The translations under genes and the position numbers were made by a program. Positions 35,791-46,476 of a DNA stretch of 64,000 nt are shown here, one piece after another. This DNA comes from Ovis canadensis (Eukaryota > Chordata > Mammalia > Artiodactyla > Bovidae), in contig NC_091262.1 of the NCBI RefSeq assembly GCF_042477335.2, positions 47,093,001 to 47,157,000 of the forward strand, given 5' to 3'. Position 1 is the stretch's first letter. Every line of letters begins with the position of its first letter. The notes under the pieces were generated by a model, which saw only the letters and a program-made list of their open reading frames with translations, did no database searches and was not told the origin of the DNA.

Positions 35791-36839
35791 AGAGAGAGAC
35801 AAACATTTGAAGAATTCAAATTTGATGAAAATTACCAATAGCTACAAAAACACTCAATGAACTCCAAATAGAAGAAATATGAAGGAAACCACACTGAGGT
35901 ACATCAATAACTGCTTAAAATCAGTGGTCTTCAAAATGCACTATTTACAAAATGAAAAGTCAATTGACAGCCTGGGAAAATATATCAATTCACTTTGCAA
36001 AAAATATGTCTAATGAATTTATAAACATCAGCAATAAAGTCAGAAAATACAATTAAAGATTTACAGTAGCAATGAAAAATATAAGGTCATTGAAAATAAA
36101 TCTAACAAAAGATGTTCAAAAAATTTATGAAGAAAACTAAAGGACCTTTTTGAAAGGCAATAAGAAAACCAAACGGAGTAACACCATGTTCACGGATAGA
36201 AAGTTTCAATACTGTAAAGTTGTACAGTATTGTACAAATTGATGTACAGCTTTATTACTTTTCCAATCAAGTCCTAATGGAATATTTTTACATAAAGCCA
36301 AAAAAGATTAGTAGCCAGATCCTATAAATCAATTAGAAAGACAAATGATTCAATAGAAAAAGTTTCGAAAACACAAACAAGCATTTCACAGAAAACACAA
36401 ATGGCCTGTTAAATTTATGAAAATACACTTGGCCTTGTTAGTAGAAAAGGAAATGCAAATAAAACCACAAATTACCATTTCATGCCCACTGGTTTGGAAA
36501 CATTTTTAAAGACTGACAAAATGTTGGCAAAATGGAACTAGTACACCGCCGTGGGACTAGATGTTAGTACACTCACTTTGAAGAAGAATTTTACATTATT
36601 TGTGAAGGTGAACATTCACATACCCTTTGACCCAGCAATTCCACTCCTGGAGACATGAACAGAATATTCCCAGAAGCACTGTTTAAAATAGCAATAAAAA
36701 TGGCAACAACCCAAATGTCCTTTACAGTAGAATGAGTAAAAGCTTATGGTTCAGTCACACAATAGAATACTGAAATGAAACAGAAGACTACAGCGACTAC
36801 AGCTCTGTGCAACATGGACTGTATTTTCTAAGGATGACT

Positions 36840-38150
36840 GTCACAATATATCCTGTCCTACATGTTCTCTCCTTCTTAGATGCCAATGACATGAATATTA
36901 GCTCTTTTTATACAGTCCCCTGGGTCTCTGGGGTTCTTTTCACTCTTTTTTTTTCCAGTTTATTTTCTCTCTGTTGTCCAGATTGGGCAGCTTCGTGGAT
37001 TCTTTCTTCTATCCCCTTCCATTTTGCTACTGAACACATCTACCAAGTTTTTTATTTTGGTTGTTGAATTTTTCAGTTCTAAAATATCCATTTGGTTCTT
37101 CTTTGTATATTTCTTTGCTGAGATTTTCTCTTTTTCTTCTTGTTTCAGATGTGCTCACAGTCGCTTCCTAAAGCATTGTATGATGCCTGCTTTTAAATCT
37201 TAATCAGATAACATCACTGGAATCTTGAGTGTGGTATCTATTAATATTTTTTTTTTCCTTCAGTGTGAGATCTTCTTGGCTATTGGTGTCACAAGTAATT
37301 TTCTACTAAAACCTGGGTGCTTTGGCTATTATATTATGAGACTCTGGATCTTATTTAAACTTCTGGTTTTAGCTGGTTTCCTCTAACACTGGTCCAGCAG
37401 AGGAGGGGAGGTGCTACCTCATTAAGGCAAGGCAGGGTTAGACATCCAGGTTCCCCACTCTGCCTCCATAGTAGTCAGCTCAGGCTTCCATAGCAAAACA
37501 CCACAGACTGGGTGTCTTAAACAACAGAAATTTATTGTCTCACATTCTGGAGATTGGAAAGTCCAAGATCAAGGTGTTGGAGTTTGATTTCTGGTGAGAA
37601 CTCTCTCCTTGGCTTGCAGCTGGCCACCTACTCACTCCTTCCTCCCATGGCCTTTCCTCTGTGTGTTTACATCCCAGGTGTCTCTTCCTCTTCTTATAAG
37701 AACATCTATTGGACTAGGACGTCACCTTTATGACCTTGTTTAACCTTCATTACCCCCCTAACAGCCCTATCTCCAAATATTGTCTTATCAAGGGTTACAG
37801 GTTCAGCTTATGAATGGGGGTGGCACAATTCAGTTCATAACAGCCTCCACTGACTCTGGAGTTGGGGGTATTATCTGTTATTGCTGGGAGGGCATGAGAG
37901 TTTCTGGCTTCCACTAGACCTCCCCGGCTGGGAGGAGTGGGTGTGCTGCCCCCCATAAGACCTCTACTTACACTATACTATTCAGGATAGTGGCAACCTC
38001 TGAAGTGGTGAGAGGAGATATGATTTGGGAAAAGAAACAAAAGGCTCCAAGGAATTGGATGTGTTTTATTTTCTAGTTGTGAAATAAGTATCTTGGTATT
38101 AATTATATTATTATTATTAAAACTGTAAATATGTTATCTATGGTATAGCC
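36840..38150 (-). mobile_element. L1/HAL1-like antisense sequence, interrupted
   Basis: 36840-37468 and 37843-38150 read as antisense of an L1/HAL1 element (AAAATATCCATTTGGTTCTT region). 37469-37842 is an LTR insertion. No open frame on the sense strand. Confidence 0.5.
37469..37842 (-). mobile_element. Ancient MaLR-like solo LTR
   Basis: Minus strand starts TGTTATGAACTGAATTGTGC. Near its end it has AATAAATTTCTGTTGTTTAA and CCCAGTCTGTGG, a pattern I know from mammalian MaLR/ERVL LTRs. Flanked by gcctcca at 37462-37468 and 37843-37849. The exact family is not certain. Confidence 0.6.
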
Positions 38151-38173
38151 TTTTTTTCTTTTTAAAATTTATT

Positions 38174-38302
38174 TTTTAATTGATGGATAATTGCTTTACA
38201 GAATTTTGTTGTTTTTTGTCAAACCTCAACATGAATCAGCCATATGGCTGATTATGTTACAGAACAACAAAATTCTGTAAAGCAATTATCCTTCAATTAA
38301 AA
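38174..38302. repeat. Long hairpin built from L1 tail sequence
   Basis: Arms of about 40 bases: 38185-38213 is a perfect reverse complement of 38263-38291, and the match extends outward with one mismatch. Inside lies a perfect 20-base palindrome, AATCAGCCATATGGCTGATT, at 38234-38253. The right arm resembles a ruminant L1 3' end, the left arm its antisense. Confidence 0.85.
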
Positions 38303-38429
38303 TATTCCAGAATTCAAAGAATTAAAAAAAAAAAGAAAAACCTAACCACAACAAAATAGAAATATGGTCTCTCTACTTAGAATATTTATAACATAGCTGA
38401 GGTGCTCAGAAATAACCATCTACCATCTG

Positions 38430-38637
38430 TGGTACTTCTCTGGTGGCTCAGAGGGTAAAGCATCTGCCTGGAATGTGGGAGACCCAGGTTCGATCCCTGT
38501 GTCAGGAAGATCCCCTGGAGAAGGAAGTGGCAACCCACTCCAGTACTCTTGCCTGGAGAATCCCATGGAGGGAGGAGCCTGGTAGGCTACAGTCCATGGG
38601 TTGCAAAGAGTCAGACACAACTGAGCAACTTCACTTT
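38430..38637 (+). mobile_element. Bov-tA SINE
   Basis: Plus-strand Bov-tA: CTTCTCTGGTGGCTCAG head, GGTTCGATCCCTG box B, body and GCAACTTCACTTTCAC end. Confidence 0.92.
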
Positions 38638-39060
38638 CACATGTGCCAGGCAGGGCTTCCCAAGTGGTGCTAGTGGTAAAGAACCTGCCTGCTAATACAG
38701 GAGATGTGAGAAACTCAGGTTAGACCCCTGGGTTGGGAAGATCCCCTGGAGGAGGGCATGACAACCCACTCCAGCATTCTTGCCTGAAGAATCTCCATGG
38801 ACAGAGGAGGCTGGCAGGCTATAGTCCATGGGGTCATAAAGAGTCAGACATGACTGAAGCAACTTAGCATGTACACACACATGGGCCAGGCATTGTGCTG
38901 AGCACATCACATATATCGTTTTACTTATTCTACACAATCCATTTTATGGATGAGGACGCTCAGGCTCCAAAGAAGTCAGAATCACAGAGATGAAATTCAA
39001 GCCCAGACCTGTCTGCAGAGCCCATACTCTTCAAGCCCATAGCACCTTGAATGAAGTTAA
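38638..39060 (+). mobile_element. MIR SINE, split by Bov-tA
   Basis: 38638-38652 plus 38893-39060 read as MIR: GCCAGGCATTGTGCTGAGCA, TTTTATGGATGAGGACGCTC, CAGACCTGTCTGCAGAGCCC. Ancient, diverged. Confidence 0.75.
38653..38877 (+). mobile_element. Bov-tA SINE in MIR
   Basis: Plus strand, full length, with an ACACAC tail. TSD cacatgkgccaggca at 38638-38652 and 38878-38892 (14 of 15). Confidence 0.93.
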
Positions 39061-39185
39061 AACTAATTAATATCATTTATCACATCGTCATGTGCCACTC
39101 ACCTGCCACCACTAATAAAATCTGACAGAGAACATTAGACTTTACCATTTCAGACACAAGGGAAGCCTCTAAGTTTAGGGTGTGT
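39061..39185. other. Short unassigned spacer
   Basis: Nothing recognised between the MIR and the next SINE. Confidence 0.3.
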
Positions 39186-39392
39186 TGTAAAAGTCGCTCA
39201 GTCATGTCTAACTCTTTGAGATCCCATGGATCTCTAGCCTGCCAGGCTCCTCTGTCCATGGAATTCTCCAGGCCAGAATACTAGAGTAGGTAACCATTCC
39301 CTTCTCCAGGGGATCGTCTCAATCCAGGGATTGAACCCAGGTCTCCTGCATTGCAGGCAGATTCTTTTTGATCTGAACCACCAGGGAAGCCC
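39186..39392 (-). mobile_element. Bov-tA SINE
   Basis: Minus strand; body (CTCTGTCCATGGAATTCTCC) and tRNA-like head antisense ending ACCACCAGGGAAGCCC. Followed by a TG repeat. Confidence 0.9.
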
Positions 39393-39450
39393 GTGTGTGT
39401 ATGTGTGTGTGTATAATTTTATTTATATATTTAAATATATATTTGTATTT
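39393..39450. repeat. (TG)n and AT-rich simple sequence
   Basis: About ten TG units with one interruption, then TATATTTAAATATATATTT-type sequence. Confidence 0.8.
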
Positions 39451-39690
39451 TTATACACTGACGTGGATTTACTTTCATGTTAAACACCTTATGAGACACA
39501 TGCACTGCCGTATGTAAAATAGGTAGCTAGTGGGAAGCTGCTGTACAGCACAGGGAACTTGGCTTGGTGCTCCGTGATGCCCTAGAGCAGTAGAACAGGG
39601 GGTAGAGATTAACTGCTTTACAATGTTGTGTTCATTTCTGCTGCACAACAAAGTAAATCAGCTCCAATAAAAACTTTAAACAATTTATAA
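39451..39690 (+). mobile_element. Ruminant L1 3' end
   Basis: Plus-strand 3' UTR: AATAGGTAGCTAGTGGGAAG, CTGTACAGCACAGGGAAC, ending CTCCAATAAAAACTTTAAA. Confidence 0.75.
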
Positions 39691-39703
39691 TATTGTTAGC
39701 TTT

Positions 39704-39842
39704 AAGTTGTTTTTTTTTAATTAATTAGTTAATTTATTGACCATGTGACTGTGGAATCTTAGTTCTCTGACCAGGGATTGAGTCTTGGCCCTTGGCAAGT
39801 GAGAATATGGAGTCCTAACTATGGGACTGCCAGGGAATCCCC
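39704..39842 (-). mobile_element. CHR-type tRNA SINE, short
   Basis: Minus strand: T-rich tail, GACCAGGGATTGAGTCTTGG, head ending GGACTGCCAGGGAATCCC. tattgtta copies flank it. Confidence 0.82.
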
Positions 39843-40207
39843 TATTGTTATTTTAGTAAATATTCATTTATAATTATGTACATTTTAATCTTTTGCTACA
39901 CCTTTATTCCTCCCTGCAGTTCACTCAGGGGTCATTTTCCTTCATCCTGAATTCCCATAAAAATTTCCTGTATGGCCAATGTGTACTAGTGACAAACCAA
40001 TTTCTTTGAATTTTTGTCCACTTGACAAAATTTTGAACACATTTATTTTCCCTTCATTTCTGAAGGATATTTTTTCTGGGCATAGAATTCTAGATTGGTA
40101 GGGTTTCTTCTTTAGCACTTTAAAGATATCATTGCATTGTCTTCTGGCTTCCATAGTTAGCCATCAACTGTACTGTTAACTGGTTACTAACTCTGTCTCT
40201 TTAAAAA

Positions 40208-40300
40208 TATGATCACTTTAACAAAGAGCTAATGCACCTCAGTAAGGACCCAGTGTAGCCAAAAACAAGTTAATTTTTTAAAATATGGTTGCTTTTAAGA
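40208..40300 (+). mobile_element. CHR-type SINE 3' fragment
   Basis: AGTAAGGACCCAGTGTAGCC and an A/T-rich tail match the 3' end of the CHR SINE at 23766-24095. Confidence 0.55.
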
Positions 40301-40349
40301 TTTTTGATGGGCCTAGGTATAGTTTTCTTTATACTTATAATATTTGGAG

Positions 40350-40421
40350 TTTGTTTTATTCAAGTTTAGCTTTGTTTTATTCAAATTTAGGTTTGTTTTA
40401 TTTAGGTTTCTTTTATTTCAG
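40350..40421. repeat. 21-base tandem repeat at pseudogene tail
   Basis: TTTGTTTTATT starts at 40350, 40371 and 40392, giving three units of 21 bases, with a fourth partial unit (TTTCTTTTATTTCAG) at 40407-40421. On the pseudogene strand the units carry AATAAAACAAA, so the array seems to have grown from the 3' UTR end and poly(A) tail. Confidence 0.85.
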
Positions 40422-42040
40422 TTTAATGTTAATCCATGCTGTGTTTCAGTAAGAACAATACAGATTCTGTATCTATGGCTCAAGTCATATAGGCAGTAGT
40501 ATAAATTAGTTTCAAGTTAGACATACTGAATAAAGAGGCTGAGGGAGCAAAGGAGGGAAGGGCTGGGGTCCAGTGGGAGAAGAAACAAAGAACTGAACAT
40601 GCATGCTGGCTTTTCCATAACACCTTCAATGCTAACCTGCTTCAGAGGAAGAGCAAAAGGAGACAAGAATGAGCAGCCACAATTGTTAAACTGTTACCAG
40701 CATCATACTTTTCAACATTTCAACAGAGTCTGAAACACTTTTAAATAGCAAAACCATTGCAAAAACCTCCCCAGACAACCTTTAACCACCTCTAGCTAAG
40801 ATCCAATTAATTTTAAACATTGGTTTAAAATTCAAAGAATTAGAAAAAGGGAAAATGATACCACATACACCTCAGTCGTGTGATTAACCTTTCTCTTAGA
40901 TGCTTGCATCACACAAAATTCTAACAGCTTTTGAATGTGATTTCCATTGCTAATGGTGATCTTGCGGCGTCTGCAAGAGACAATGCAGTAATGCTGAAAA
41001 AGCCTCTCTGCACTCCTGTTAGTGCTCTTAAAGATCCTAAAAGCTGGGACCAGTAAAATCCACAGAAACTCACTCTTGCCTTTAAGAACTTTAGAAAACC
41101 GTTAACAACAACAACAAAAAGACCAACAGGGCAGGAACTAAAGTCTGAGGCCATACGTAAAAGTCAGGTTTGGTGGTTCTCAGTAACAATGGGGGAATTT
41201 CCAAGATGGGTAGGATGGGAATGTCTGGGGTAGTCAGAGATGGTTTCTCATGTTGGCTTTTCTGTGTCACCGATTATCATCTTCCACATCCTGCAGTGCT
41301 TCTTTATTCCGCTCTTCACCATCACCCTGCATGTCCAAGTCCATAGTGTCAGATCATCACTAACAACTGTGTGATAGGTGGAGAGTCCTTACAGCTTTCC
41401 TCACTCAGTGTGCTCAGTTCTGCAACTGCCTCATTAAAAGCTGCTTTTGTCAACCTGCAGGTATGCTCAGGGGAATTAGGAATTTCATAGTAGAATATGG
41501 AAAAATTGAGAGCAAGGCTAAGTGAATGGGACGTGTCGATGGAAGTTCTGTCACGGCAACAGCACTAGCAGCTTTATAAGCCATCAAGCTGTTCTCCACA
41601 GCCTCCTTCCTGTCATTTCCTATGGCAAATTCAGCCAGATACCTGTGCTAGTCCCTCTTCATTTTATCATAGAAAAGCTTGGGCTCAGCCAGTGTTAGGG
41701 ACTGGAATGAGGTGTTCATCCAGTACACCCAGAATGTCACAACGGATTAACTGTAGCTTGGTCTCAACCATTTGCCGATATTCCCAAATCATTTTTAGCT
41801 TGTCTTCTCCTCCCTTGTTTTCTTCTTTGTTGCGGGTTATTCTCCAGGAAGCTCTTCTACTTCTGATCACAGTTTTTATATGCACAGATAGGAGGTTTCT
41901 TCCTTCAACTGTCAACTCCACATCCGTCCCTGCTACTTTCTTCATTGATTTCACCATTCCACCGCATTGCTCAGCCTGCTCGGCCTGCTTTGCCTGATAC
42001 ACCAGATTGCGAAGGATGGAAGCAGATAGTGTCTCCCACT
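40350..42040 (-). pseudogene. YWHAE: Processed pseudogene of 14-3-3 epsilon
   Basis: Intronless retrocopy on the minus strand. The CDS remnant runs from about 42020 to the TGA at 41267-41269; the 3' UTR follows to about 40400 and ends in AATAAA-rich sequence. The frame 42002-41685 reads [40 protein letters not shown] and [18 protein letters not shown], clearly the N-terminal third of 14-3-3 epsilon. The start codon is lost, a TAC-to-TAG stop follows near 41650, and short indels shift the frame (for example near 41500 and 41365). 14-3-3 proteins are dimeric phosphoserine/threonine-binding adaptors; this copy cannot make one. It sits in L1/HAL1 DNA. I recognise the family from sequence memory, and the 3' UTR match strengthens the epsilon call. 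Confidence 0.92.
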
Positions 42041-42660
42041 CTCAGCCTCTCACTCCACTTCTGAGCAACAAAAATGGCAGTGTCTCAATCGTCACTGATA
42101 TTCATGAATCTGTGGCTTGATGCCTTTCATCATATTTAGAAAATTCTCAGTCATTATCTATTCAAATATTTGAGCATGTCCTACTATCTCTTATGCTCAG
42201 CTCTGTTTATTCCTCAATTCCTTGTCACTCTGTGCTTCAATCCAGATAATATCTATTGATTGGTCACTAATCTTGTCTTCTCTGTATACAGTGTCCTGTT
42301 AAACCCATTCAGTGAGTTCTTAATTTCAGATATTTTGCAGTCTAAAACACCAATATTTTTCATTCTTATAGATTCAAGTTTTCTCTTTAAATACTCAAGC
42401 TTTTCACCCATTTGGTCCATCTTTTGCTCTATTCTCTTTAACATATTATCCTTACTTATTTTAAAACCTTTGTTTGAGATGTCACCTCCTATTTGGTCTA
42501 GTTGGCTGCATCTCAGTTTGGAAAATGGCCTCAGGAAGAAAGTTGGTTAAACATGGGGTTCGCTTTGTGTGTCCTCCATCTGTCGAAGATCATAGCCCTG
42601 TTTTGCCTGATGTCCAGTCCCTGCAAACTATTGTTGTTTACACTGCTGTGATGAAGAGAA

Positions 42661-43376
42661 AAGTTGAACATATGGCATGGGGGTGAGGATAGGGGCTGTG
42701 TAAGAGAAGTGGACAGACCTTGAAGGATCAAGAGGTGCCATAGAATTATCCGCCATGCCCAGTTGTCCTGACTCCATAGTGCCCTGAACCCAGCACCAGA
42801 CTCCAGCCCCAGGGCCCACATAGCAGGGAGAGTAGAGTGGCAAGAAAGTGGCTCCAATGGACCACAGGGGTCTCTGCAAATGACTGGAAGAGGGACCAGG
42901 GCAGCAAGAATAGTCTTTGGGCCTCAGTTTCTCAGCCAGAGGGGCCATGTGGGAGAACCTAGGAGGAGGATGGGGCAACTTTCTTAGAACTGCCATCCAA
43001 CCAGAGGAAGCCAGTATTCCATGTCTACCCAGGGCACTAGGGCCCTCCCTACTGTCTTCATTTATTTGCATCTTTTTGCATGTCATTTTTCATTTGCATA
43101 GGGTCTCATTTTATGTCAAATTCATAGTCTCTGCTTATTCCTCCCTATTTGGGTATAGGGAAAAGTGGACCTTCAGCTAAATTCTCCTTGGGGAATTTTA
43201 TTTTAACTCTTAGTATACTACCAAGGTCATTTAGACTGAATTTTAATTTTTAAGCTCCCTTTCTGAGCAGCTTTAACTATTAATAAGGATTGATTATTTG
43301 ATGACTACAGGGGTCTTCCAAAAACCAAAGAGAGATTTAAATTATTTTTTAATAGAATAAAGCTTGTTCTCTCTTC
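42661..43376. other. Unassigned sequence
   Basis: Antisense and sense frames at 42531-43180 have no domain. 43060-43100 holds three octamer-like motifs. Otherwise AT-rich, no repeat named. Confidence 0.35.
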
Positions 43377-43845
43377 AGTTCAGTTCAGTCACTCAGTTGT
43401 GTCCGACTCTTTGTGACCCCAGGAATCACAGCACACCAGGCCTCCCTGTCCATCACGAACTCCCAGAGTTCACTCAGACTCACATCCATTGAGTCAATGA
43501 TGCCATCCAGCCATCTCATCCTCTGTCGTCCCCTTCTCCTCCTGCCCCCAATCCCTCCCAGCATCAGAGTCTTTTCCAATGAGTCAACTCTTCGCATGAG
43601 GTGGCCAAAGTACTGGAGTTTCAGCTTTAGCATCATTCCTTCCAAAGAAATCCCAGGGTTGATCTCCTTCAGAATGGACTGGTTGGATCTCCTTGCAGTC
43701 CAAGGGACTCTCAAGAGTCTTCTCCAACACCACAGTTCAAAAGCATCAATTCTTCGGTGCTCAGCTTTCTTTATAGTCCAACTCTCACATCCATACATGA
43801 CCACTGGGAAAACCACAGCCTTGACTAGACAGACCTTTACCAAAA
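43377..43845 (-). mobile_element. BovB 3' end fragment
   Basis: Minus-strand BovB of about 470 bases. The frame 43385-43843 (152 codons) is open from [20 protein letters not shown] to the natural C-terminus [12 protein letters not shown]. No RT catalytic region. No clear TSD. Confidence 0.93.
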
Positions 43846-44346
43846 CGATCCACTGGATTCTTTATAAGCCCCAAATATATCAATTACTGTATTGATCCAT
43901 TAGATCCTTTGTAAATTCAAAATATATCCTAGATCTTAAAACATTTGCTATTTCATCCTCTTAGGAACTACTTTTCACCATCACTCATTAATTATTCTCA
44001 ATCATGCTTTTTAAAAACAGAGACTAAAGTAATAAGAAAACAAGAGAACAATGGAATTGCCTGGGAAATTCAATGGTGATATGAATCATTGCTATTCTAC
44101 CATCTTTGAGTTTTCTTATTGCTCTGTCCGAAGCATTGGATATCTTTCAAGAAGGTAAAAAACAAGTCGGTCTGGAAACCTTATCTTTGTTCATTTGTTT
44201 GTTTTAGCTTTCATCACACAAGATGAGAGTTCAGAATATTTCATTTTCCTACAAAGAAGAGAAAAAAACCAGCCATTTCACAGTTTCTGAGCTATCTGTA
44301 GATGAATGCAACGTGAAGCAGCCTCTCTAGACTACAGTGATGATGG
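43846..44346. other. Unassigned AT-rich sequence
   Basis: No repeat or gene recognised. Its lack of any mobile-element match makes it a place to look for conserved noncoding DNA. Confidence 0.3.
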
Positions 44347-44571
44347 TGCATGCGTGCCCAGTTGCTCAGTCGTGTCCAACTCTTTGCAACTCCATAGACT
44401 GTAGCCCGCCAGGCTCCTCTGTCCATGGGATTTTCCAGGCAAGAGCATTGGAGTGGGTTGCCATTTCCTTTTCCAGGAGATCTTCCCAACCCAGGGATTG
44501 AACTCAAGTCTCCTGCAGCTCCTGAATTGACAGGCAGATTCTTAACCACTAAGCCACTTGGGAAGCCTAAA
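44347..44571 (-). mobile_element. Bov-tA SINE
   Basis: Minus strand, full length with a small insertion before the head. TSD gatgatgg at 44339-44346 and 44572-44579. Confidence 0.92.
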
Positions 44572-44579
44572 GATGATGG

Positions 44580-45957
44580 TAAATTTATATATAAGCGAAG
44601 TTGAAGTCTATGAATCTTCAGATATCTTAGAAGAATTTTCTCGAATTCAAGAATTGCCTCCACTTCTGCAGAGAGTGGGGAGCTGGAGACCGGAGAGGAA
44701 TGGTTCTTTTTCAGGGTCACTCTCTTCTTGGTCTGTCCTGTTTCACAGAAATGTGTGACTCAGCCTGCCTTTATCATGGCATACAGTAGGTGCTGTCCTG
44801 CAAGCTGGAACAGGGCCAGCCCTAGGAGTAAGGAGGCTGTCCAAAGCCCCACTCCTGAGACCTGGCACTCGCCCAACTCATCTGCTACCCTTCCTTGGGC
44901 CTTGGGGCTCTTGAAGCTGTGGTTTTCCTCTGGGTGGTGACTCAGTGCCCAAGGCCTGCCCTGCATATGAACCTCCCCTTCCTTGGGCCTCACTGACTGC
45001 CCTGAACCAGAGGCAGCTGTGGTTTCTCCTAAAACAGCAACCACAAACTGCCAAGCCCACCCCACCTACCCTCCACCAGCCACTCCACCCCTCAGGGCCC
45101 TAGACCCAACCTTGGGGTGTCAAAGGAAAGAGAACAGAAGGGAGGCTGAAGACTCCCATGAGATGTGGAGTTTATGAAGAGCTTTGCCTTTTATAGCACG
45201 AGTGTCAAAGATATACCCATTTCATAGATGGGGAGAATAAAGCCAAAATATTTTAGGGTCTTCTTTCAAATTAATTTATTCATTCCTTCAGCTAGCATTC
45301 CTCAAAAGTCCACAAGGACACAGGAGAGTAGACGCTGAGATGTGATGCCCACATTTCCCTTCAGGGAAGGACTTGGTGTCTGGGGGCCAGGGCAGGAGGA
45401 CTGTAGCTGTCAGCCCATCCAGGGATCACTTCAGCTGCAGATACTTGCTTTACCCTGGGCCATGCCCTTCTCTGGGCAATCTGTTTCCAAAGACTAATCT
45501 AGCTGGGGTGCAGAGGCCCAGCTATTTCAGCTCAGTATGGGACTGTGAGGGGCCGTTCCATGCCAAGCTCCCAGTGAGGAGCCCAGGCTGGGTGGGGCCT
45601 GCAGTACAGCTCAGCTTCTCCCTCTGCCCAGTGCTGCCTCTTCCCCCTCCCTTCTACACTCATCAGTCTCCAGAGCTCTCCCTGAAGAACATCCAGCATG
45701 CTACACTTTGAGCCACAGTCTGCTTCCTGGAGAACCCACCCTGCAATACTTGACTTTCAAAGAGCTGCCAGCCCAGTGGCAGAGACAAGTAAGCAACCAA
45801 AGTGCAAGAAGGACGGCCCCAGGGGGATGCAGCCAGCAGAGGCCCCGAAACAGGCTTCGGGGCACAGGCAGAGAGGATCTGGGAGGCCCTGGCTAACAGC
45901 ACTGAGGCAAGAGCCGAAGTGCCTCTCACCACCTGAAAGCTGCAGCGCAGACCCTTG
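44580..45957. other. Unassigned, GC-richer sequence
   Basis: No recognisable exon. 45180-45245 has a weak MIR-like end (CCATTTCATAGATGGGGAG). Frames such as 44760-45065 minus and 45373-45711 plus are low-complexity-rich and overlap each other, so none is called. Confidence 0.35.
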
Positions 45958-46109
45958 GTTTTGTCAGGCGAGTGTACGTTCCTCGGTTCTTTGTCTCGTC
46001 ACAACAAAGATTTGGAGCAACGGACATTAGAGCCCTCGGCGCGTCACAGCTCTCGGGTCTCGGACAAACCGTGTTATAGCTCTTAGGCAAATCAGTGTTA
46101 CAGCTCTAT

Positions 46110-46115
46110 TTTATT
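46110..46115 (-). terminator. LTR polyadenylation signal
   Basis: AATAAA on the minus strand in the R region of the solo LTR. Confidence 0.6.
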
Positions 46116-46301
46116 TAGAAGATAGCAGGAGAAGTGTGAGGGTATGCCAACCCAAAGACTTGAAGAGAAGAGAGTGGAGGAGTGCATGGGGGAGGGAGAG
46201 AGGGAGAGAACACGTTGGGGAGGGAGAGAGAGGGGGACAGAGAGAGAAAGAGCACACGCACACAGGAGAGAAGGAGAGAGAGAAAGTGCTTTGGCTCCTC
46301 C

Positions 46302-46308
46302 TTTTATA
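46302..46308 (-). promoter_or_regulatory. LTR TATA box
   Basis: TATAAAA in CATATAAAAGGAGG context, about 190 bases upstream of the LTR AATAAA, correct for a U3 promoter. Current activity cannot be judged. Confidence 0.65.
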
Positions 46309-46476
46309 TGTTTCCCTCCCCCCGGGCCCGCCCTGTGCAAACTGGGCTTAGCCAGGAGTGTTGTTTGTTCTACCTGAAGTCTTCACTCTGGTCCTCGGAC
46401 CTTCCTTTGACTTTCCTTGTTTTTTAGCCACCGCCATTTTGGACTCCTTTTCCCTATTCTACCTACCTACCAGTTT

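Larger units (their letters stand above)
31870..36835 (+). mobile_element. Old L1 host element around the BovB nest
   Basis: 31870-32126 and 35791-35935 resemble L1/HAL1 ORF1; 35940-36835 resembles the ORF2 C-terminus and 3' region (GACCCAGCAATTCCACTCCTGG). The ORF1-to-ORF2 jump near 35935 shows a large internal deletion or two elements. Confidence 0.6.
39845..42660 (-). mobile_element. L1/HAL1-like host of the pseudogene
   Basis: 39845-40207, 40301-40349, 42060-42500 and probably to 42660. The frame 39942-40154 has MEARRQCNDIFKVLKKK and the frame 42253-42444 a coiled-coil (LKRIEQKMDQMGEKLEYLK), both typical of L1/HAL1 ORF1-type proteins. The 14-3-3 epsilon pseudogene and a CHR tail interrupt it. 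Confidence 0.6.
45962..46472 (-). mobile_element. Solo LTR, gamma-type ERV (class I)
   Basis: 511 bases with TG...CA ends and the 4-base TSD gttt at 45958-45961 and 46473-46476, the TSD length usual for gamma-type ERVs. Read on the minus strand: U3 with AAAATGGCGGTGGC, TATA box at 46302-46308, a CT-rich leader, AATAAA at 46110-46115, and a U5 ending GAACGTACACTCGCCTGACA. No viral gene is present, so it is the product of LTR-LTR recombination. Confidence 0.9.

Noticed and set aside
46136-46427. Overlapping glutamate/arginine-rich frames
   Set aside because: They are translations of the GA-rich leader of the solo LTR.
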